Assembly (NCBI RefSeq): GCF_024357955.1
Contig: NZ_JANEYT010000027.1
Span: 1-64,000, forward strand
From: Photobacterium pectinilyticum
GTDB taxonomy: Bacteria > Pseudomonadota > Gammaproteobacteria > Enterobacterales > Vibrionaceae
DNA length: 64,000 bases
Direction: 5' to 3'
Position 1 is the stretch's first letter. The number at the start of each line of letters is the position of its first letter. Positions 18,581 to 28,649 of this stretch are shown here, piece by piece. Made by a program: the position numbers and the translations under genes. The notes beneath the pieces are model-generated. The model ran no database searches, was not told where the DNA came from, and worked only from the letters and a program-made list of their open reading frames with translations.

Positions 18581-19360
18581 TTACATAGTTATCGACCACA
18601 AGTTATAAAAACTCACTCGACCGATCAATTCACCGATCATCACCAAACCACACACTGACAGTAGGATCGGCTGAGCCGATTTCTGTTTCAATAGTGCAAA
18701 CAGTGCCACAGCGCCACCAATCAATAACGCTATTGCTTGCAATACCCAAAGGCTGCTTTGCTCAGCGGCAAGTGTCGGTTCTACGCCAGTGACAAACGTA
18801 ATATAGTCAAACCGCAGGGCTAACGTGACAAAAACGGCGGCAATAGACACAGCGACACCGTGACGAAATGCACCCAGTACTGCCGCTAATGCGCCACCAG
18901 TTACAAAGGCTGATGTCAGCATTTGAATGGTGGTATGCGACGTATCCCATGCAGCAACAGTGCTTAATTGATATACCTTGGGAATAGTCGCTACAAAAGC
19001 AATAGCAAAAATAGCGGTAGCCCATCGCAGCGCTTTTCGCTGCCCCGGTGTGCCTTTATCGTAAAAGCCAGCCAAACCGACCAATATACCAAGACCTGCA
19101 AATGCCCCACCGAGCAAAATTTCATTGCTCATTGGTGAACGCCCGACCCCAGCAAGAAGGTTCAAGGCTCGAACTGGCATACCAAGGTGGAACATACCAA
19201 CCAACATCCCGACAGACAACAGCACCATTGAAACCAAGATGCCAATGGACAGCTTTCGCTCATTCATGCCATTGAAAGGCTGACTCAATAGCAATATCAA
19301 ATAAGCACCTGCGGCTGCTTGGGCCAATACGGTAAAAAATACCAAAGGTAATTCATGCAT
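18581..19360 (-). CDS. dmsC: DMSO reductase membrane anchor (DmsC family)
   Basis: Eight-helix quinol-oxidising anchor of a DMSO reductase-type enzyme, 259 residues. The start MHELPLVFFTVLAQAAAGAY and the segment MFHLGMPVRALNLLAGVGRS followed by PMSNEILLGG follow the DmsC/YnfH pattern. It would take electrons from menaquinol and pass them to the DmsB clusters. It starts 2 bp after dmsB, with GGAGG just upstream, and ends the operon. Slightly shorter than E. coli DmsC (287 residues). Confidence 0.9.
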   Translation of the reverse strand: MHELPLVFFTVLAQAAAGAYLILLLSQPFNGMNERKLSIGILVSMVLLSVGMLVGMFHLGMPVRALNLLAGVGRSPMSNEILLGGAFAGLGILVGLAGFYDKGTPGQRKALRWATAIFAIAFVATIPKVYQLSTVAAWDTSHTTIQMLTSAFVTGGALAAVLGAFRHGVAVSIAAVFVTLALRFDYITFVTGVEPTLAAEQSSLWVLQAIALLIGGAVALFALLKQKSAQPILLSVCGLVMIGELIGRVSFYNLWSITM

Positions 19361-19362
19361 AG

Positions 19363-19980
19363 TTACACCTCCGCCCTATTTTGAATTGCGCCCGCTTTAT
19401 CGCCACTTGGCCTTGCGTTGGAATGCGGATGAATAACCAGATTGGGCTTGGTTAAACTCGCATTCGGTAAAGGAGCTATCTCATTCAATTGGCCGTACTT
19501 CTGCCTTAATTCGGCAATCGGACCAAACTCAATCGCCCGTTGCGGACACGCCTCCACGCATACAGGAGATTTACCCTGCTCTAGCAGATCAAAACAGCCA
19601 TCGCATTTGCTCATGACTTTCTTTTCAGCATCAAACTGAGGCGCACCGTAAGGGCAGCGCATTTCACAATACCGACACCCTACACACTGGTCTTGATCCA
19701 CAACGACCAATCCATCTTTTTCCCGTTTAGCCATCGCACCAGTGGGGCAGCCTTGGACGCAGGCTGGCTCATCGCAATGATTACAAGCGATCGAAACATA
19801 GTAGCTATAGACATCATGTTGCCACAGCCCCTCCCTTTGCACCCAAGTACCACCACCGTATTCATACACACGCCGTAGCTTAGGGCCAACATCCAAATCT
19901 TTCTTGTCTTTGCAGCTCACCAAACACGTTTTGCAACCGGTGCACTTTGCCGAATTAATATAAAATCCATATTGCGCCAT
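19363..19980 (-). CDS. dmsB: DMSO reductase iron-sulphur subunit (DmsB family)
   Basis: Electron-transfer subunit of 205 residues with four ferredoxin-type cysteine groups: CTGCKTCLVSC, CNHCDEPACVQGC, CVGCRYCEMRC and CDGCFDLLEQGKSPVC. The overall pattern (MAQYGFYINSAKCTGCKTC at the start, FGPIAELRQKYGQL and NARPSGDKAG near the end) matches E. coli DmsB along its whole length, which has 205 residues as well. It bridges the molybdopterin subunit and the membrane anchor. Ribosome site GGGGGTGAG; 10 bp separate it from dmsA. Confidence 0.96.
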   Translation of the reverse strand: MAQYGFYINSAKCTGCKTCLVSCKDKKDLDVGPKLRRVYEYGGGTWVQREGLWQHDVYSYYVSIACNHCDEPACVQGCPTGAMAKREKDGLVVVDQDQCVGCRYCEMRCPYGAPQFDAEKKVMSKCDGCFDLLEQGKSPVCVEACPQRAIEFGPIAELRQKYGQLNEIAPLPNASLTKPNLVIHPHSNARPSGDKAGAIQNRAEV

Positions 19981-19990
19981 TACTCACCCC

Positions 19991-22417
19991 CTAAGCCTTT
20001 TGGATTTCCACTAAGTTAGAATGCTGCGGATTTCCTTTTGCCAAAGGAGAAGGCCGCTGTGTCGTTAATGTATTAATACACCCTCCGACATCTATACCTT
20101 TTGCATTGGGCTGGTACCACGCCCCTTGTGGAACAGCAACAACACCCGGAATGATCCGTGCGGTGACTTTCACAGGCATATGGATTTGACCACGATCATT
20201 GAAGACAACAACACGATCCCCCTGGATCAAACCTCTCGATTGTGCATCAACCGGATTCATCCATACTTCGTCACGTACCGCTTCACGAAGCTGAGGAACA
20301 TTATGGTAGGTTGAGTGGGTTCGACCTTTGGTGTGGAAACCTGTCATCTGTAGCGGGAATTGTTTCATTCGTTCTGGATCACCCAGCCCTTCGAAGCCCT
20401 CGCAATATTCAGCCACCGCAGTAATTTTATCGCCTTCTGGTAGCTCCCATGTCTGGGCAATGGTCGCCAACCGCTCTGAGTACATTTCTATTTTACCTGA
20501 TGGCGTTTTGAGCGGGTGTGAATCAGGGTCTTCTCGGAACGCTTTGAGCGCGATATGATCTTCACTCTTTGCCAGCTTACGGTCGATGACACCCATTCCA
20601 TCAGTTTTGGCATACTCTGGTAAATGTGGATTTGCTTTACGCAGCCCCTCATAGCTATGCGCTATCCACTCTTCGTAGGTACGACCTTCAGTAAAGGCGT
20701 CATGAGTCCCCATTTTCTTGGCAATATCCGCTAATACATCGTAAGTCGGACGGTTATCCCACAGGGGTTCAATTGCTGGCTGGAGTCGGGTTACATAATG
20801 GTAAGCCCCTGTCGCGTAGGAGTTATCAATCAGATCACTGGTTTCCAAGGTGGTGACATCCGGCAACAAAATATCGGCATAACGCGCTGACGGGGTCATA
20901 TGATGATCCCACACCATGATAAATTCACACATAGATTCATCTTGCAGGATCTCATGGGTTTTATTGAGATCAGAATGCTGGTTCATTGTGGTATTACTAG
21001 CGAAATGCCACAAGAACTTGATGTTTGTATCCAGCTTGTCCTTATTGCGGATGAAACTGTTTTTAGCCGTCATTTCTGTGCCGCGCGTGATTGCATCCGT
21101 CCACAGAAAGCAAGGGATCGATGTCTTAACCGGGTTCGCCGTGGCAAACCCAGGAACAGCATATTTCACACTGCTACCCCAGTTACCAGTGTTGGTACCC
21201 AACTTACCGAACTGCTTGGTCATCACCGGTAACATCATAATCGCTCGCGCTGATTGCTCACCATTGGCGGTACGCTGCAAACCCCAGCCTTGTGAAATCC
21301 AAGCCGCTTTTGCTCCCGACATTTCCCTGGCTAATTGCTTGATCCTGACTGGTGAAATACCACAGATTTGACTCGCCCACTCCGGTGTTTTTTCAATACC
21401 GTCAGGCCCTTTACCCATGATGTAATCTTTGTATGAAGCATTCTTTGGTGCTGATTCCGGTAATGTGCTGGCATCCCAACCCACACTATAGCGATTGATA
21501 AACTCATCATCCGCCAGCTCTTCAGTGATCAAGGTATGGCCTAACGCGGCAACCAAAGCAGCATCTGTTCCTGGTTTGATTGGTATCCATTCGGCATCAA
21601 AGGCAATACTACTATCCGACATCCGCGGATCAATAATGATGACTTTGGCATTACTTCGTTTCAGTGCTTCAAAGGTTTCTGCAATCTGACCGCCACCCGA
21701 CATCCGAGTTTCTGCCAAGTTCTGGCAGAACATCACAACCAAATCAGAATGGGCAATATTTGATATCAAACTTCCTTGGCCACTACCGTAAACGTAAGGC
21801 TCAACCGTTGATATCTGCGCGGTCGAATAAGTCCCGTGCTGCTCCAAGAAACCACCAATCGTATTCAAAAAGCGCTTGTTGGCATTTCGGCCGAGTAAAT
21901 TAGCGCCTGTTGAACCAGAACCATACTGATAATAAATAGCTTCATTACCGTACTGTTCAATGGTGTATTTCAGCTTATCAGCAATGATGGTGGTGGCTTC
22001 GTCCCAACTGATACGTTGAAACTTTCCTTCGCCACGTTTTCCGACGCGCTTCATGGGGTATTTCAAACGATCTGGACTGTAGGTTTTCCATTTAACTGAA
22101 CGACCACGCAGGCAAGGACGGATCTGATGCTGCCCCCAAACCGCGTCATCAATTCCACTTTCAGTGGATATTTGAGTCACAACGCCATCTTTGGTATGGA
22201 CTTTGAGTGGGCAACGACTACCGCAGTTGACCAAGCAGGCACTGTAAGAGATCGTTTCTTTGGTCTCTTTCGCTGCAGTCTGTGCTTGTGCTGTTTTAGA
22301 GAAAGGAAGTGGGATACTCGCAGCAATTGCCGCCATTCCCCCAGCCTTGGCCGAATGCCCAAGAAACTGCCTACGAGACAATCCCTTCATGAAGGCATTA
22401 AATTTATGACTATCCAT
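19991..22417 (-). CDS. dmsA: DMSO reductase catalytic subunit (molybdopterin, Tat-exported)
   Basis: Large subunit with the bis-molybdopterin cofactor, reducing DMSO or related S/N-oxides in anaerobic respiration. ATG 22417 is preceded by AAGGCGGTGG and gives 808 residues (E. coli DmsA 814). A longer frame to 22588 would bury the Tat signal. The Tat motif SRRQFLG lies at about 14-20, followed by a hydrophobic stretch and AQAQ. Next comes the N-terminal cluster region CLVNCGSRCPLKVHTKDG, then PCLRGRSVKWKTYSPDRLKY and the C-terminal molybdopterin-dinucleotide domain (FPLQMTGFHTKGRTHSTYHN). An FNR-like box lies 62-75 bp upstream. Confidence 0.95.
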   Translation of the reverse strand: MDSHKFNAFMKGLSRRQFLGHSAKAGGMAAIAASIPLPFSKTAQAQTAAKETKETISYSACLVNCGSRCPLKVHTKDGVVTQISTESGIDDAVWGQHQIRPCLRGRSVKWKTYSPDRLKYPMKRVGKRGEGKFQRISWDEATTIIADKLKYTIEQYGNEAIYYQYGSGSTGANLLGRNANKRFLNTIGGFLEQHGTYSTAQISTVEPYVYGSGQGSLISNIAHSDLVVMFCQNLAETRMSGGGQIAETFEALKRSNAKVIIIDPRMSDSSIAFDAEWIPIKPGTDAALVAALGHTLITEELADDEFINRYSVGWDASTLPESAPKNASYKDYIMGKGPDGIEKTPEWASQICGISPVRIKQLAREMSGAKAAWISQGWGLQRTANGEQSARAIMMLPVMTKQFGKLGTNTGNWGSSVKYAVPGFATANPVKTSIPCFLWTDAITRGTEMTAKNSFIRNKDKLDTNIKFLWHFASNTTMNQHSDLNKTHEILQDESMCEFIMVWDHHMTPSARYADILLPDVTTLETSDLIDNSYATGAYHYVTRLQPAIEPLWDNRPTYDVLADIAKKMGTHDAFTEGRTYEEWIAHSYEGLRKANPHLPEYAKTDGMGVIDRKLAKSEDHIALKAFREDPDSHPLKTPSGKIEMYSERLATIAQTWELPEGDKITAVAEYCEGFEGLGDPERMKQFPLQMTGFHTKGRTHSTYHNVPQLREAVRDEVWMNPVDAQSRGLIQGDRVVVFNDRGQIHMPVKVTARIIPGVVAVPQGAWYQPNAKGIDVGGCINTLTTQRPSPLAKGNPQHSNLVEIQKA

Positions 22418-22478
22418 TGCCACCGCCTTAATTATGTTAATTTCTGTAACCAGATTACGGCGAGTAATAATGTAATTA

Positions 22479-22492
22479 TTGACTAATATCAA
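22479..22492 (-). promoter_or_regulatory. FNR-like box upstream of dmsABC
   Basis: On the minus strand TTGATATTAGTCAA matches TTGAT-N4-ATCAA at nine of ten positions. It lies 62 bp before the dmsA start codon, consistent with activation under anaerobic conditions. Confidence 0.65.
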
Positions 22493-22628
22493 CTGATTTA
22501 TCAGCAACGAAAGGCATAACCATAAAGTGGTATGGTGGTCACTAACACGAGCAAATATGCGCTTTTTGGAATATTTGAAGCTAGTCAAACAAATCTATAA
22601 ATGAGAATTGTTAAGAGCAAAATTTAGA

Positions 22629-22660
22629 TAAAAAAAAGCAACCCAATTACTTAGGTTGCT
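22629..22660 (-). terminator. Rho-independent terminator of hrpA
   Basis: On the minus strand AGCAACC-TAAGTAATTG-GGTTGCT is followed by eight T. It lies 30 bp after the hrpA stop. Confidence 0.9.
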
Positions 22661-22690
22661 ATTTATATAAAATTGAAGAATCAGACTACA

Positions 22691-25600
22691 TTAACAATCG
22701 TTAATCGCATTGCGAACGCGCTTATCAGACACCGGATATGGTGTACCCAACTGCTGAGCAAAGTAACTCACACGAAGCTCTTCAATCATCCAGCGGATCT
22801 CTTTCACCTTCTCAGGGACAGGCTGGCCTTTCGGGATCTTATTAAGCAGCTCTTTATAATCAGAGACGACTGATTCGATCTTCAGAATATGCATGCGGTC
22901 TTTATTCGGATCGATTGGCAGCTTTTCCATGCGGCGCTCAATGGCTCGCATATAACGAAGAATATCAGGCAGCTTTTTCCAACCACATTCCGTCGCAAAG
23001 CCTTTGAAAATCAAGCTTTCGATTTGCGCCTTAATGTCTGACAGCGCAAAGGCCATCGATAGATCAACACGGCCTTTCAGCTTCTTGTTGATATTGAATG
23101 CTGTGGTTAGGATCTCTTCAACCTGCTTGGCGATATCCACTACCGTATCACCGAGCTCTCCACGTACATGCTCTTTCAACACTTCGAACGCTTCAGGTTG
23201 CCAAACAATGCCGCCCTTTTCATCGATCAATTTATCGATACCACAAGCGATACAGTCATCAATCAGATCCATTACTCGCCCGTATGGGTTAAAGTACAGA
23301 CCCAGCTTCGACTTGTTCGGTAAGTTAGCATGTAGGTATTTAATCGGTGACGGTACATTGAGCAGTACCAATCGGCGTTGGCCTTGCTGCATCGCCGTAC
23401 GCTGCTCTTCTTCGGTCTCAAACAGTTTGATACCAACCGAGTCTTTGTTATCAACGATTGCAGGGTAAGCTTTCACTTCAAAACCGCCGCGTTTTTGCTG
23501 ATAGCGTTCAGGTAACTGGCCAAAGCTCCAGGTCTTCAGGCCTTCCTGCTCGATATCATCATCAGCCACTTTCGATAGCGTTTCTTGTACCTTCTCTTTC
23601 AAACCGTCTTTCAAGCTGTAGAGATCTTTGCTCTCACGCAGCTTACGGTTGCGATGATCCACAACACGATAAGTGATCTTCAAATGATCCGGTACCTGCT
23701 CAAGGTTCCAGTCATCACGCAATACCGTCACACCAGAAATACGCTTGAGCTCTTTTTCCATCGAATCTAGCAGCGGCATCGCCATCGCTTCTGCACGGGA
23801 CAAAAACGCATCAGCATAGTTCGGCGCTGGTACAAAGTTACGACGTACCGGTTTTGGTAACGATTTAATTAGCGACACCACCAGCTCCTGACGCAAGCCT
23901 GGGATCTGCCAGTCAAAACCATCGGGTTCAACTTGGTTTAGGATAGGCAACGGTACATGCACTGTTACACCGTCACTGTCTTCGCCAGGCTCAAACTGGT
24001 AGCTCAACTTAAGTTTCAAGTTACCCTGATGCCAGAAGTTCGGATAATCCAGATCGGTGACATGGCTAGCATCGCCTTTGAACAGCATTTCACGTTCAAA
24101 GTTAAGCAGCTCGGCATTTTCACGCGATGCTTTCTTCCACCAAGCATCGAAATGACGGCCAGAGACCACCGTATGCTCAATACGCTGATCATAGAAATTG
24201 AACAGCTCATCATCGTCGATCAGGATATCGCGGCGACGAGACTTATGTTCGAGCTCTTCAACTTCACGCAACAGCTTACGGTTCTGCTGATAGAACTTGT
24301 GCTTGGTGTCCCAATCTCCCTCGACCAAGGCCGAGCGGATAAACAACTCACGAGAAATCACTGGATCAATTTGACCGTAATTGACTTTCCGCTTGGCAAC
24401 TACCGGAATGCCATAAATCGTCACTTTTTCGAAGGCAGCGACAGATGCCTGCTTCTTCTCCCAGTGAGGCTCACTGTAACTACGTTTCAACAAGTGCTCT
24501 GCTAGCGGTTCAACCCATTCAGGCTGGATCTTAGCCGCAATACGGCCCCATAAGCGTGATGTTTCCACCAACTCGGCGACCATAACCCACTTCGGCTGCT
24601 TCTTGAAAATGCCTGAACCCGGGAAGATATTGAACCGTGCATTGCGAGCACCTTGGTATTCATTCTTCTCCTGATCTTTTAGACCAATATGAGAAAGCAT
24701 ACCGGCAAGAATTGCAGTATGAATACCTTGGTAGCTTGCTTCTTGTTCATTGATCCGAAATTCAAGCTCTTTGACGACTTGGCTAACTTGGAAGTAGATA
24801 TCCTGCCACTCACGTACACGCATGTAGTTGAGGTAATCTTTCTTACACTGGCGACGGAACTGATTACCAGACAGCGCTTTTTGCTGCTCTTGAATGTAAT
24901 CCCACAAGTTAACAAATGTCACAAAATCCGACTCTTTATCATTGAATCGACGGTGCTTTTCATCTGACGCTTGTTTTTTATCCGATGGTCGCTCACGCGG
25001 GTCTTGGATAGACAGTGCACAAGCAATGATCATTACTTCACGCAATGATCCGTTCTTTGGTGCTTCCAACACCATACGGGCAAGCCGAGGGTCAATTGGC
25101 AAACGGGCTAACTGGCGACCAATCACTGACAAGCGCTTACGCGGATCTTTTGCCTTGGGGTTAATCGCACCCAGTTCTTCAAGCAGGCGGATACCATCTT
25201 GGATATTGCGGTTATCTGGCGCTTCAACAAATGGGAAGGCTTGGATATCACCAAGACCAATCGCGGTCATCTGCAAAATAACAGATGCTAGATTAGTACG
25301 CAGAATTTCTGGGTCTGTAAACTCAGGGCGAGACAGGAAGTCTTCTTCCGAGTACAGACGAATACAGATACCTTCTGCCACACGGCCACATCGACCTTTA
25401 CGCTGATTAGCACTCGCTTGTGAAACAGGCTCGATAGGAAGACGCTGTACTTTAGTTCGATAACTATAACGACTGATGCGCGCAGTACCTGGGTCGATAA
25501 CATATCGGATGCCCGGCACCGTCAACGAGGTTTCGGCAACGTTAGTCGACAGTACGATACGGCGGCCAGCATGAGACTGGAACACACGGTTCTGCTCTCC

Positions 25601-26605
25601 CGCCGACAATCGGGCATATAGAGGCAATATCTCGGTGTCGCGCAGGTTTCGCTTCTCCAGCGCATCGGCAGTATCGCGGATTTCCCGTTCACCGTTCATG
25701 AAGATTAGAATGTCACCTAAACCTTCATCACAAAGCTCATCAACCGCGTCGAAAATAGCCTGAAGCTGATCGCGGTCGTTATCTTCGCTGTCTTCCGATA
25801 CTGGGCGATAGCGTACATCTACAGGATAAGTACGGCCTGACACTTCAATGATCGGCGCATTAAAGAAGTGCTTGGAGAAACGCTCAGGATCAATGGTTGC
25901 CGATGTAATAATGACTTTTAAATCAGGGCGCTTTGGCAACAATTCTCGCAAGTAGCCCATAATAAAATCGATATTAAGGCTACGTTCGTGAGCCTCATCG
26001 ATAATGATGGTGTCATATTGGCTTAAGAAGCGATCGTTTTGTATTTCGGCCAGCAATATACCGTCGGTCATTAGCTTGACCTGACTGCGATCCGACACTT
26101 TATCGTTGAATCGAACCTTATAACCAACATACGAGCCCAATTCACATTGAAGCTCTTCAGCGATACGACTCGCTACCGAGCGCGCCGCCAATCGACGGGG
26201 CTGGGTATGGCCAATCATGCCCTTGGTGCCAAGCCCAAGTTCCAGACAAATTTTTGGAAGCTGGGTCGTTTTACCCGAACCGGTTTCACCAGCCACAATG
26301 ACGACCTGATTATTCTTGATCGCTTCGGCAATTTGGTCTTTTTTCTGGCTGACCGGTAACAACTCTGGGTAAGAGATTTTCGGGCGCTGGGTAGTACGCA
26401 TTTCAACGGTTTGCATCGACTTGGCAATGTCTAGTGCAATTTCGTCAAACACGGCATGCTTTGCCTGCTCTTTCTTGATTCTGGCCGCACCTTGCACACG
26501 CTTGTGCAAACGAAACTGATCGCGAATCATGCAATCTTTAATCGCGGCTTTAAGTGTTTTTTCGTTGTTTAAAACGTTAGCCTGAGGAGTATTCGACTGA
26601 GTCAA
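22691..26605 (-). CDS. hrpA: DEAH-box ATP-dependent RNA helicase HrpA
   Basis: Large RNA helicase; E. coli HrpA (1300 residues) acts on stalled ribosomes and mRNA processing. I place the start at TTG 26605, preceded by AGGAA at 5 bp, giving 1304 residues. A TTG 11 codons upstream (26638) is also in frame but has no ribosome site. Motifs: Walker A GETGSGKTTQLP (about 106-117), DEAHERSLNIDFIMGYL (motif II), SAT (motif III), then STNVAETSLTVPGIRYVIDPG and QRKGRCGRVAEG (motifs V and VI). Helicase-associated and OB domains follow, then the long C-terminal DUF3418 region typical of bacterial HrpA. Single gene with its own terminator. Confidence 0.97.
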   Translation of the reverse strand: MTQSNTPQANVLNNEKTLKAAIKDCMIRDQFRLHKRVQGAARIKKEQAKHAVFDEIALDIAKSMQTVEMRTTQRPKISYPELLPVSQKKDQIAEAIKNNQVVIVAGETGSGKTTQLPKICLELGLGTKGMIGHTQPRRLAARSVASRIAEELQCELGSYVGYKVRFNDKVSDRSQVKLMTDGILLAEIQNDRFLSQYDTIIIDEAHERSLNIDFIMGYLRELLPKRPDLKVIITSATIDPERFSKHFFNAPIIEVSGRTYPVDVRYRPVSEDSEDNDRDQLQAIFDAVDELCDEGLGDILIFMNGEREIRDTADALEKRNLRDTEILPLYARLSAGEQNRVFQSHAGRRIVLSTNVAETSLTVPGIRYVIDPGTARISRYSYRTKVQRLPIEPVSQASANQRKGRCGRVAEGICIRLYSEEDFLSRPEFTDPEILRTNLASVILQMTAIGLGDIQAFPFVEAPDNRNIQDGIRLLEELGAINPKAKDPRKRLSVIGRQLARLPIDPRLARMVLEAPKNGSLREVMIIACALSIQDPRERPSDKKQASDEKHRRFNDKESDFVTFVNLWDYIQEQQKALSGNQFRRQCKKDYLNYMRVREWQDIYFQVSQVVKELEFRINEQEASYQGIHTAILAGMLSHIGLKDQEKNEYQGARNARFNIFPGSGIFKKQPKWVMVAELVETSRLWGRIAAKIQPEWVEPLAEHLLKRSYSEPHWEKKQASVAAFEKVTIYGIPVVAKRKVNYGQIDPVISRELFIRSALVEGDWDTKHKFYQQNRKLLREVEELEHKSRRRDILIDDDELFNFYDQRIEHTVVSGRHFDAWWKKASRENAELLNFEREMLFKGDASHVTDLDYPNFWHQGNLKLKLSYQFEPGEDSDGVTVHVPLPILNQVEPDGFDWQIPGLRQELVVSLIKSLPKPVRRNFVPAPNYADAFLSRAEAMAMPLLDSMEKELKRISGVTVLRDDWNLEQVPDHLKITYRVVDHRNRKLRESKDLYSLKDGLKEKVQETLSKVADDDIEQEGLKTWSFGQLPERYQQKRGGFEVKAYPAIVDNKDSVGIKLFETEEEQRTAMQQGQRRLVLLNVPSPIKYLHANLPNKSKLGLYFNPYGRVMDLIDDCIACGIDKLIDEKGGIVWQPEAFEVLKEHVRGELGDTVVDIAKQVEEILTTAFNINKKLKGRVDLSMAFALSDIKAQIESLIFKGFATECGWKKLPDILRYMRAIERRMEKLPIDPNKDRMHILKIESVVSDYKELLNKIPKGQPVPEKVKEIRWMIEELRVSYFAQQLGTPYPVSDKRVRNAINDC

Positions 26606-26786
26606 TGGAATTCCTGATATTTCAGCTGGGTATTTCAAAAAATTGTCCGAATTCTACCACAAATCTGTCGATTTGCGGCATACGAGAATTGCAGCCCAAT
26701 TTTTTGATAAATATGTGACATAATTTGCAGCAGTTTTATGTCTTCATGTATTATTTTGTCGCAACTTCATACATAGAGTAAAAATA

Positions 26787-27320
26787 ATGAAAAAAACACT
26801 CGTTAGCCTTGCGCTTGCAGCCGTAATGGCATCACCTGCTTTTGCTAACCAGCCTGTACAGCTATCCGTACCAGGCAATAACCTGCCTGACGGTAATGTT
26901 CACGGTTTCCGCGCTTCTCTTTTATATGGACAAACTCCATCGGTAACAGGTTTCCAGCTTCCAATGCTAGGTTTGGCTGAATCTCAGACTTTCAAAGGTC
27001 TGAGCTTCGGTATTCTGTTTGGTGCCAACCGTGTTACTGGCGATTCTACGGGTGTAAAGTTTGGTCTTGCTAACTGGAACGACAACACAGCAGCAGGCGC
27101 TGACTTTGGTTTTACCAACTACACAGGCAGCCAATTCACCGGCCTTCAATTTGGTGCGCTGAACTATGCAGGTAGCCTAAACGGTCTTCAGCTTGGTTTC
27201 ATCAACGCCACTGACCGCATTGAGAAAGGTATTCAGATTGGTCTAATCAACTATGACAAATCTGGTACTTTCATCAGCAAAGATGTCCCTGTATTCCCGA
27301 TTATCAACGCCCGTTTCTAA
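26787..27320 (+). CDS. Exported LA_2272-type surface-repeat protein
   Basis: Secreted protein of 177 residues with a standard signal peptide (MKKTLVSLALAAVMASPAFA). The mature part is built of short repeats of the form GLxFGxxN and GLQLGFIN / GIQIGLINY, spaced about 15-20 residues, which matches the LA_2272 surface-repeat family. The repeats suggest a beta-solenoid or beta-barrel-like fold. The C-terminus ends in Phe (FPIINARF), as many outer-membrane proteins do. Role unknown. Solitary gene with a terminator; divergent from hrpA. Confidence 0.78.
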   Translation: MKKTLVSLALAAVMASPAFANQPVQLSVPGNNLPDGNVHGFRASLLYGQTPSVTGFQLPMLGLAESQTFKGLSFGILFGANRVTGDSTGVKFGLANWNDNTAAGADFGFTNYTGSQFTGLQFGALNYAGSLNGLQLGFINATDRIEKGIQIGLINYDKSGTFISKDVPVFPIINARF

Positions 27321-27342
27321 TCACCATTACTGAAGAATGATT

Positions 27343-27377
27343 GCAGTCCGGAGCCAAAACTCCAGGCTGCTATTTTT
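27343..27377 (+). terminator. Terminator after the surface-repeat gene
   Basis: Imperfect stem GCAGTCCGGAG...CTCCAGGCTGC with a short loop, then TATTTTT; 23 bp after the stop. Confidence 0.75.
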
Positions 27378-27513
27378 CAGTCATTCCAGCCCCTCTCTCA
27401 GGCCATTATTGTTGAATAACTGCTGACTAAACATCCAACTAAACAGCGCGTAAGGAACTCCAAGCCTATCTAAAGAGTCATATACTTAATAGAAATGAAA
27501 CTTGAGGCTCAGC

Positions 27514-27975
27514 ATGTTCAAACAATTGCGTACAATTTTCCGCCAAGTCATGAATGAAGGAACTGATGGCGGCGCTGTCGATACCCCGACTCTCCACCTT
27601 TCAATGGCATGTTTGCTATGCGAAGTATCAAATGCTGATCACCGTGACGACCCAAGAGAAATTCAAGCCAAGCGCCACCAGCTTGTTTATTTGCTTGATA
27701 TCAGTGAAGAGAATGCAGATGCATTGCTGGAAAAAGCACTACTGCAAAGCAAATCGTCCATATCGTTATACGACTTCACCAGTAAGCTACGCACCTTAGA
27801 GCCCGAGCAGCGATATGAACTTATCGAAGCGATGTGGCAAGTTGCCTATGCCGATGGTGTGTTGGATCCAATGGAAGAAGCGGTGATCCGCCAAGTTGCC
27901 GAACTGATCTATGTCGACCACTCCGAATTTATTCGTGCGAAATTAGCAGTGCAGAAAAGCTTGAAGAACAACTAA
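27514..27975 (+). CDS. TerB-like (tellurite-resistance B family) protein
   Basis: Cytoplasmic all-helical protein of 153 residues from ATG 27514 (TGAGG upstream). Family pattern: LACLL-like helix TLHLSMACLLCEVSNADHRD, acidic metal-ion-type turn, then the second repeat RYELIEAMWQVAYADGVLDP followed by MEEAVIRQVAELI, the standard TerB motif with the Asp-rich loop. Function of such stand-alone TerB proteins is unknown; they are not evidence of tellurite resistance on their own. The next frame downstream (28054) is a broken GDSL hydrolase and is unrelated. Confidence 0.85.
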   Translation: MFKQLRTIFRQVMNEGTDGGAVDTPTLHLSMACLLCEVSNADHRDDPREIQAKRHQLVYLLDISEENADALLEKALLQSKSSISLYDFTSKLRTLEPEQRYELIEAMWQVAYADGVLDPMEEAVIRQVAELIYVDHSEFIRAKLAVQKSLKNN

Positions 27976-28053
27976 CACCTAATCATAAAATATCTTTAAA
28001 TATCCATTTGAAGTACTAGTGAACTAGAAGAGAGTGACAGCGGCCAAAGCGTT

Positions 28054-28530
28054 TTGTATTATTATATTTCAAATATTGAACTAGGTAAAAAAAGACTCGA
28101 TTACCTTTTACCTTGTCTTGAGAGCCACCATCCTGATCTTGTTGTAATTTTACTGGGTACTAATGATTTGAAGTCTCGCTTCAATGTCACCGCCAGTGAT
28201 ATATCCAAAGGTGCTGCACGTTTAGTTCAGGTCATACAGAACTTTAAGCATTCATTTATGCCAAAAGCACCTGAAGTTTTGTTGGTTTCTCCCGCTCATG
28301 TATACGAAGTGGACCCATTAAAAGAAGGCTTTACTAATGCTGAAACGAAGTCGAAAGAGCTTTCTCATTACTATGCGCTACGCTCAAAAGAATTAGGCTG
28401 CCATTTTCTAGATGCAGCAACCTTCATCACCCCATGTGAACGAGAAGGTATTCATTGGCAAGTTGACCAGCATCAGAAGTTTGCAACAAAGTTAGCAGAG
28501 ATCATACCTACTCTACTGCCAACAACATAA
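28054..28530 (+). pseudogene. SGNH/GDSL hydrolase lacking its N-terminal catalytic block
   Basis: The frame (158 residues, opening at TTG 28054) contains block III (LVVILLGTNDLKSRF) and the C-terminal block V His (REGIHWQVDQHQKFATKLAE) of SGNH hydrolases, preceded by RLDYLLPCLESHHPD, which is normally about 70 residues into the protein. Block I, the GDSL motif with the nucleophile Ser, and the oxyanion Gly are absent. No frame in the 78 bp before it restores them and there is no ribosome site. So the 5' third has been deleted and the product, if made, should be inactive. Confidence 0.72.
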
Positions 28531-28649
28531 GTTAGCAGGTAAAGAATCTACGATAAGATATGGAAAACACAACATCATTGTAGAAGTTCTTTTTTAACCT
28601 CGTAATGCCAGCCAGAAGTTAGAGATATCTGACTTCTGTCTCTATTGCA

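Noticed and set aside
23004..23468. 154-codon plus-strand frame inside hrpA
   Set aside because: Lies entirely opposite the conserved hrpA coding sequence and has no motif of its own.
27514..27975. Tellurite-resistance operon
   Set aside because: Only a single TerB-like gene is present; no terC, terD, terZ or tehB neighbour is found.
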